Source: Aselliscus stoliczkanus (taxonomy: Eukaryota > Chordata > Mammalia > Chiroptera > Hipposideridae). From it: a stretch of DNA of 64,000 bases. The DNA lies in contig CM066730.1 in NCBI GenBank assembly GCA_033961575.1, positions 154,593,523 to 154,657,522 of the forward strand, given 5' to 3'. Of the stretch, positions 42,501-51,700 are shown one piece after another (position 1 is the first letter of the stretch; every line of letters starts with the position of its first letter). Both the position numbers and the translations under genes were made by a program. Under the pieces are notes generated by a model. It had not been told where the DNA came from. It worked only from the letters and a program-made list of their open reading frames with translations, and made no database searches.

Positions 42501-45500
42501 ACAAGTGACATATAATTAATTACAAACAAGAACCGAAAAGCAGCCCCTGCAGGCTCACTGAACTTCTACTGCATTTACCTGTATCGGTGAATAAGTGCAT
42601 TGAACATCTTCCCATCGCTCCAGCAGGAGGAAAAGTTGGTGCATTTGATTCCTGTGTAACCAGCTGTCACCTTCTGGGTCCATAGGAGCAGCTTCTCCTT
42701 GGCTGACATGTCCCCTGACTCTCCGCTAATGTAGATGTCGGAGATCTGCCAAAAGATAGAATAACCTTTTCTTCTTCATACATTATGGCTCTTTGAAGAG
42801 GGAGAGCAAGGCTGGCAGCACTTAGATGACAGTTCCCATGTATATACACCCACTCTCTTTGGTAGTCAAAGAAATGCAAATTAAAACCATGGGAGGTCAT
42901 TTCTTTCCCTATTAACTTAGGGAATTTTTTTTTAATGATACCATTCAGTATTGGAGAGAATATCTAACACTGGATCTCCTCCAACACTGCCACTGGTAAG
43001 GGTATAAATGACCTAACTTCTCTGGATGGCAGTTTTGAATCAAAAGTCTTAAAATATACATAATAGGAACCATTAAAGATATGCTCAAAAAGTTTTATAT
43101 AAGAATGTTTATCAAGATGTTATAATCATTATAGCAAAAAGCTATAGAGCTTAAACTCTAATAAGGAATTGATTGGCTACATAAAGCACATACACATACC
43201 GTGTTTCCTTGAAAACAAGACTGGGTCTTATATTAGTATTTGCTCCAAAAGATGCATTTTATTCATTTATTCATGTACAAAAATCTACATTTATTCAAAT
43301 ACAGTCATGTCTGGCTGATAATCTTAACTGGGGCTTATTTTGGGGTAGTGCTTATATTACAAGCATCCTAACAATCCTGCTAGGGCTTATTTTCCAGTTA
43401 GGTCTTATTTTGGGGGAAACACGGTAGTAAAATTCTCTGTAGTACTTAAAAAGGTATGCTTTAGAAAATTTTAATCACATAGGAAAATGGTCACCATTAT
43501 CTTATGAAAAGAAATACAAAATAATATATAGTAACACTAATTTTATATAAAGATATAACCATATGTTTGTATATAGTCACATATACATATATAATCATAA
43601 TGTATGTGATAAATGCATATATGTGTACAAGTGTAAACACAGGACAGAAATACACCAAACTAGTAATTATAGTTAGATCTCTAAATGGTAACATTATAGA
43701 TGGTTTATATTTTCCAAATTTTCTATATCATGTGCATTTTTATAATAAGAAAAAAAGTTATTTTAAGAAATTCCCAATATCTAGCACAGGACCTAATTTA
43801 GAAAGATGACAGTGTAAGAGAGAAGAAAGTGCACGCCTTTAATTCCTCACAGACCTGGGTCTGAATTTCAACTTCACCAACCTCAGTTGGAACATCGGAA
43901 AAGCGAGAAGAATACCCGCCTACCACCTTTTCGGGGTTGCTGTGATCCATAGTGATAGCACACATAGTAAAGCACCTCGCCCAAACACAGGGCTGCACTC
44001 GGTGCTTTCTGCACCCTTCCTGATGTGGATGATGGTCTTCCTTCAATTCTTACCTGTCTGACTCCCACAGCACTGACAGCCTGTATCATCATTTCATTGT
44101 TATCGTGCATTACTGACTATCACTTGTTCTTATCTCCCCAAGACTAGGTTTCCTGAGGAGCTGATACCACATCTTAATATTCAGAACTATCTAAAATGAA
44201 TAGCAGCCGCCATGAGGATGAGCTGCTTGTGACAGGACACGTTCAAGCAGAAGCTGGGATGCTGCGGAAGAAACTGCCTCCTCCCCTGAGAGTCAGTGAT
44301 GACAGTCCTTCCGTGTATGGCCCGTTGCACCTGGTGGTGTGCTGGTCACATGGTGAACATTCACATGTTTTAATTAATAATCACTTGTTTATAAATAATA
44401 AAAATGAACATATTTTGGGGGAAGGTCCACCTAGAATCCAGGGACACGTTCCTTTTTTGACAGCAAACTTAGCAAATTCAAAACAGTATGTATAATCAAA
44501 CAATTTTGGGCTAATATTAACAATGGTTGTCTCCCCTGGAGTGTGAGTATGGATACTTTTATTTTTTCAGTTTTTCAATAATGAGCACACATTACTTTTA
44601 CAATGAAAGCTACAAAATCATTTTTATCAATAAGAAAAAGCATAAGGCTTTGAGCCAGACAAATATGCATTTGAAAGGAGGCATTTACTCAGAACTGACC
44701 TCAGGCAAATTACTTAAGCGTCTTGTACACCATCTTCCCCATATTTAAAGCAGAATAAAAACTTTCTCATAGGGTCACTATGTGGATTAAACAAGGAAAA
44801 GTGCCTGGCGAATATGTATTCCCTTCCCGAAATAATAAATGAGCAGGCCAGCACAATCTGAGCCGGGTGGTTTAGCTAGGGAGGGGACCGCATGTCCACA
44901 GAACACCTGTCTCAGCACTGGGCAAGTAATCGTCTCCCTGGTGTCAGTACAAGGGACAATCAACAATAAGGCACTTGTAAGTCTCTGAATACTAAATTTA
45001 CAAACTCAGCTCGTAATAGATTAGATTAAATATCAGCAGAAGAGGGCCAGCCGAGTGGCTCAGTTGGTTAAGAGCTCACTCAAGAGTGCAAGCTGAGCTC
45101 TGAGCAATGGCGGTTTGATGCCCAGCCAAGCTGAGTTGCTGTTGAGCTGCCAACAGGTGGCAGGATGGCTCAGCTAAAAAAAAAAAAAAATTAAAAAAAA
45201 AAAATATCAGCAGAAGACACTTTAAAATCAGAAAAAAACAGGGTCAGGAATTGTTCATAATATTTTATTGAGTATAAAAGAAAGCTGCAGACTAATAAAT
45301 CTTACTAAGATGTTTCAAGAAAAACTATGAGAACAAAAACCTACGGGTAGCCTGCATGGAGTCTAGAAAAGTGAAATCAGTAAGTGCTGTCTTCTAACCA
45401 GCACATTCCAGCATTCTTATCCCCTTCACAGGTACATTTCTAAGGGAAAAATCAGGCTGCCAAACTTGGATGATGTCAGCTAGTAAGATCATCTCATAAA

Positions 45501-48500
45501 TCTATCCTCTACCCACCACCTCTCTGCTCCGACTCCATGTTCTCCTGACAACCTTTAGATTATTACTTGCTTCCCATATCATATCCTACAGCAACAAAAT
45601 GCTCTGAGTGCCCAATTCAAATATTGTATCACTTGGCAGTTAAAATTCATATTGTAAATTAATTTACAATCAATCTCTAACAAGTATAATCACTCTTGAA
45701 GTCAATCCCCTAAAACTCAATCTACTCCAAATACACTGGGGGAAAAGAGCTATGGAGTTACAAAGCTGAGGACCCAACCATGGGTAATGCTGCTCAAGCT
45801 ATCATCCTATGAGTCCAGTGAAAACAGCCCCTCCCTGGTATCCAATCTATTCCAGTTCTCCTTAACATTCTAGCTGCTTGTTTCAATGGCTATACACCAC
45901 CCACCACTGACATATCCCAGAACTTTAACTGTAGCCACTCCACATACATATTAAGGCAAAACATTGTTGGGAATAGAAAACAGATTTGTTAAAGTAAAAA
46001 TGGAGCGAACTTGAATAAACAAAATGAAATCTGAACATTTGTGTTCTTTACCCAAAAAAGAAATTCCAGAAATTAACTGACATTGTATGGCCAGTACAAG
46101 CACAGTCAATCTCTGATGGCATCACTTATCTGCCAATCACAATATCTTTGTACATTGCACTGAAAATAGTTCAACGAACAGCTTTACTTCAGATTTTCCA
46201 CACAACTGTAAAAGAGACAGGGAAGTGTTTGGTTCTCTTGGTGGGGGGAGGGAGACAACGACAATTCCCAGTTTGGATTAGGGCCCTCCCTAGACTGTGA
46301 CTGGATAAGAAAAATGGGATTATCGTCACAACCACCTCAGCAATTATCTTTGGCTTTTGTCCATCTTTTCATTTAATACTTACATGTCATGTGCACAGTG
46401 CTGTCCTTTGGACTATGCAGAAGCTTTTACCTTAATCTCCCAAATGCAGAAACCCAGCTTCGGGGTCAGGGAGCTTTTCCCCTCATCCGGATTTTTAAAA
46501 GAAAGCCATTTGGAGAGGGAGGACAGCCTCAACACCATTTCAGAGACCATTCACATCTACCTGAACTCTCTTTTCACCCACACCTGTTAGGCCTTGATTA
46601 ATTCCTTCTCTGAAGCATATCTAGAAACTTACGTTTTCTTAATAATTCAGTAAGTATTTACTGAACATCTCATCTGTGCTTAACACAATTCCAGGCACCA
46701 TGGAGAAGAAAAAAAAAAGTCAAACACCATTTATTCATTCTGTTGTTAATTCTTGAGTAACCACTATGTTCTAGGTAGGAGATGTGTTTACGTTCTTGGG
46801 ATCTCAAGAAAAGCACAACCTTGAGTCTCAAGCTCAAGAAGTTTAGTAGGGGAGACAATATACTATACAGGAAGATCAACGCTGTGACAGAGATAAGCAA
46901 ATAACCCAAAATAGCAGTGCCAAGGAATTTCTCTGAGACAATATCTATGCTGCATTCTAAAAGTAGAAGTTAGCCAGGTGAGAAAGGGGAAACAACAACA
47001 AAAAAATAGACATGCTTGCCCATCTTGACCTTTGTTAAGACATGCCATATCTGGCTACACGAAGGCAGTCCCCCCATCTGACAACAGATGGACAGAAGGG
47101 AGAAATGGAGAAGGGAAGCATTGTGGTCCTCTTGAATCCAAAAACTTTTGTAAATGTATTTACGCATATGTACATGTTTAAAATTGAGTAGTATATCTAA
47201 TGCATTAATTTATAATAGTATTCATGCTTTTTCTACTTTTACATTTTACAAAACCATGTTATTCAAACTCTTTGCATCTTTGACATCAATGTCTTTTTTA
47301 TTAATAAAGCTACTTTTTTTAAAAAGCTATCATTTGAGTGAATATGCTAGGAAACATCTGCTACATTTCTTTTTTTTTTTTTTTTTTTTTAGGGCAGTGT
47401 CACTGGCCCTCTTATGTGGGACCGAACTGAGGCCGCTGGCTTCCGAAGCCAGCGCTTAACCGCCACGCCACTCGGCCGGCCCTGCTACATTTCTTTTCAA
47501 GATTTCTGAGATACAGTAGCACTTTTCTGAATCTACGCAGGCACTGGAAATTTCACCCCCAACCACAAGAATCCAGTTGCATAACAGTCGATTAGTTTTC
47601 TCATTCATTCTCTTGGTATTTATTTATTATTTCCATAATATGACCACTTGCTGTGTGTGTTGCATAAGTGATGTGAGTGATTTTTTTAAAAAAGTTTTTA
47701 ATATGATTAAGACTTATATACAATTACATTCAACACTTCAAATTAGGAATTTATATTCCCAAGAACAATGAGACTAGATGTAATGAACAAATAGATACTT
47801 GATTCTCACGTCCTGACATTTCTAGCTGACCGCATCCCACTAGAAAAGGCATCAGACTTTGAAACCTTTCACTCGAGAAGCAGGTGGGGCACAGTGACGT
47901 TTACAAACAACAGAGTTAGAGAAAGGTAGCCCTGCTCCTTTCCGTATTCTAATCAGAATCTGGGCGATCTCTCCAGGGACTAGAACTAGAATGGAAACCC
48001 TAGGTCAGAGAATATGGGTATTTTTCAACTCTACTACGTAGTGGCAAACTATTCTCCAAATAACAGTACAATTTATACTTCCACCCACAAGGTATGAAGA
48101 GGTTTTCTATAGATCTACATCCTCCCCTACATTAGGCATTTTCAGACTTTTTATTTTCTGTCAATATGCTGAGGGCAAAATGTCCCTTGTTGTTTTGACT
48201 TCTGTACCTTTAATTACTAATGAAAGGCACGTGTGTATGAGGCATCTGGGTTTCCTTTTTTGCGAGTTACTTATTCCTGGGCTTTCCCCTATTTTTCCCA
48301 CCAGGGCATTTACCTTTTTCTAGTTTGTTTGCAGTGATTCTTCAAATAATAATGTTAACAACTAACATTTATTGTGCTTTACTGGTAGTAAGTCATATAA
48401 TTCTCACAGCAGCCCTACAAAGTATATACTATTCTTTCCTCAATTCACAACTGAGGAAATTATATCACAGAGAAGTGAAGTAAGTTGCCCCAACGTAGAC

Positions 48501-48667
48501 TGCTAGTGAGTAGAGGGGCTGGAATTCAAACTCTGCCAATCTGGCTCCACACTCTTAATCTTACTCCTATCATACTTCTTATATTCTGGATATTAGTCCT
48601 TTTCCAATATATGTACCATATAATAATTTTACCATTATTTTTCTTAGTTTACCATTTGAAACGGAAA

Positions 48668-48729
<62 letters not shown>

Positions 48730-51700
48730 AAAAGAGACAGAATGATATAGTAAAATCCTATGTACCCATCACCCAGTTTCAACCATTATGAACTCATAGC
48801 TCATCTCATCTCATGTACACGCCACCCAAGTCCACTCTCCCCTATTATTATGAAGCAAATTCCACATGTATCATTTCTTCCAAAAATACTTCAGTATGTA
48901 TCTCTACAAGGACTCTCTTTAACACAACCACACCACCATTGTTATGCCTAAAAAATAATGATTCCTTAGTAATATTTTTAATTAAGTACATTTTTTTGAA
49001 AAAGAAAAAAATCCTTTAACTGTAACTTCAACTGCTACATTCCTCCAATCGTATCATCTGCTTAATTTTGCTTTACAATTCTTGCAATGCAAAGCCAATA
49101 TTAGTAAAACAACTTATAATTAAAGAGGAGAAATAGGAGAGGAATACTTATAAACTGAAAAGCTGAGCCTAGAAAATAATATACCAACTGATCGCTTTCT
49201 CAGCATTCCTTGCCCCCAATGTTAGATCTATCACCCCAAATTGTAGGGACCGTAAGGGCTGATGGCAAGGACAAATTCTTCATCCAACAGAATCCACTAG
49301 CAGTGTGGGCAGATCAGCAGTGGGAGCCAAGATGGGGGGAGGAAGGGGTTTTCAACAGTTTTCCTTGTTCCAATAAGACAACTATTGTAGGTACTGGTGG
49401 CAGCTGTGAGTAGGGAGTCCTCCTGAGAGGAGGAGCGACCAGAGATGGCCTTGGTCTCTGGCATCAAAGGCCGAAGCTGGTAACCTGCTCCCATCCAGCT
49501 CCACACCCTCTTCTGCTTGTCACTCTGAAAACCGTTTTGTCAGCTGGTCCCTGCCATCCTGCTTCTGAGTTAACTATTTCCAGACAAAGGGAGAATCAAC
49601 TCTACCAGGTGAACAGGAAAGCAGACCACTTCTATTATCTAAACCCCGCACTTAGCAAGAATTAGAATCCTTTCCCATGCATCTCTATCTGGAAAAGAAA
49701 CAGAGCCCACTGCCAAGTTTATGCCCAGCCATAGGCTGGCCCCACACCCACTGACATGCCCTGGACTGATCAACAAGAGAGAGAGTGCGGCTTGAGTTAC
49801 GGCAAGGACAGATACCACTCTGGAACCCGAATCATTTTCTGAAGAGGGTTACTCCTCGAACATACGAAAAGCAAAACAAAACGAGCATCAAAACACAAAA
49901 AAGCCACTCCGGAACTGGCAGCTGTCTCCTCTTTAGGAAAGTGCTTGTGTGTGTCTGGCAGCAGCTGCCCCCCGACCCTGCGTCCTCCCCGTGCTCTCAC
50001 ACTTAGCAGAGGGAATTCCGGCTCCAGTCAGGTGCTCTCGCCTTGAGTCTCAACCCACATTTCCGAGGCCTGCGGTGTCAGAACAGGCCGCCTCTGCCTC
50101 TCTGACCGCTGCCGTCCTCGGGCCTTGTGAGCAGCCTGCTAGTGAGGGAGCAGCTCCCTTCGGAGCCCCGTGAGGATCTCGGGCCCCTTGGCCTTGAGGA
50201 TTTGCATTCTGCAGGGGTTTCACACTTATCTTGAGAAGTTACTTCTTATCTGTCATGGAGGAGGTCAGGCTGCGGCCCCCACATCACACGATGGACATGG
50301 AGCCTCAGAAACATGTCACCCATCTGAGCTGACAATCACTTAGTTTTTCAGCCTGGGCTATAAACTGAATAAGCCGGCTGTGTCTGTTCTGAAAGGGTAA
50401 AAGCGGGGAGATGTAGAGCTTGGCTGCCCCAAAGTGCCACTACCAATGTGATTCAATACTGAACAGCAGAAGAATCCCAGTACTATCGATACTGTCAAAC
50501 TAGGTCATGTTCAAAGGTTCCTCCCACCTATCTTTTCTTTAAAACTCCTCATAGAGTGGTTTGGAGCCTTCCCTTCCCCGTGTGGAAATCCCATACTAAA
50601 AGTGTCATGGTCCATTATCTAGAACTGATTTCCACTAGGAAGGCCCTAAAATTTTACACTCCAAAACTGTTGGAAAACCTCCCTCAACTATAAGCCTGAA
50701 TCCTGAAATATTATGATGCTCCACAGCTTCAACTTTAATGCTAGTGGCATCAAAGGAGCATTCAGCTCAGCAGCTGGTTTTATCCCCAACTACTCTACAT
50801 CCATTCCATGCAAAGGTAAAGGCTGACCTGGACATTCCCTCTCATTTGATGAAACTCAAATACATACACACCCACCCCAGCAGCCTCACTGCCTCCTTCC
50901 CACCTTGTGTCTCTTCCCATCTCTGTCTCTGTCTCTCTCTTTCTCAGAAAAGCCCAAGAAACCCCTTTGCCCAACCATACAATAAGTATTTTTCAGCAGC
51001 CACTTTTCCCTGAGATTGTTGGGAGTCTCCAAACTAAAATCAATGGGCACTGAAATGGGTCTATCCCTGGGGGAAATTCATCCCCAAAGAGGGTATTTTC
51101 AGCACAGATCAACTGAAAATGTGTCTCTCCTCAGCCTCACACTGTTGTTGGTAAGCAGGGCACCAGCAGGTAGACCACACCCCTACTCTGGGAGCAGCAG
51201 GGTGGCTGCCCCTGGTCTCAGCAAGGAAAATGCCCTACTTCATCTCCCACCTCTTGCTGCTCTGGGATCCTAAAGTGTTTATTTCTTCTGCTACAGAGGC
51301 TGACATGCCAAGAAAAGTTCATCAGTCACTAGTGAATTATAACTTCAGTCACCTACACAGTCACACACCTGCATGCCTGTGCCACCCAGTCTTCCTGGGT
51401 CCCCCATCCCACCCCTCCCCTTCCTCTCAGAGTCCACATCTCTTGACCTCTCACTTGCTCCTTGACCCTAAAAACATTTCGACCACCCAGCACCATCACT
51501 ACTACCACCACCTACGCCTCGACATACACCTCACAAACAAAAACTTGTTAGAGCCATAAACAAGTCCAATCAGAAAGCCAACTTTTTCTGGCCTCGAGCC
51601 TTCAGACTGCCCTAACTCCCCTCTCTGGATTGCCCTCCAGATAACTCTAGGTCCCTCTCCTCTAAGGTCAGGATTAGGAACCAGAGGAGGGTTAGCCCGC

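Larger units (their letters stand above)
41554..42578 (-). other. MACF1 intron: L2 with a MITE inside
   Basis: L2 3' region at about 41870-42110 and 42346-42460, split by the MITE at 42111-42343. Confidence 0.6.

Noticed and set aside
49297..50006. Frames around 49.3-50.0 kb as an extra first exon
   Set aside because: CpG density is suggestive but none of the frames resembles a known MACF1 N-terminus and I could not find a phase-0 donor with support.
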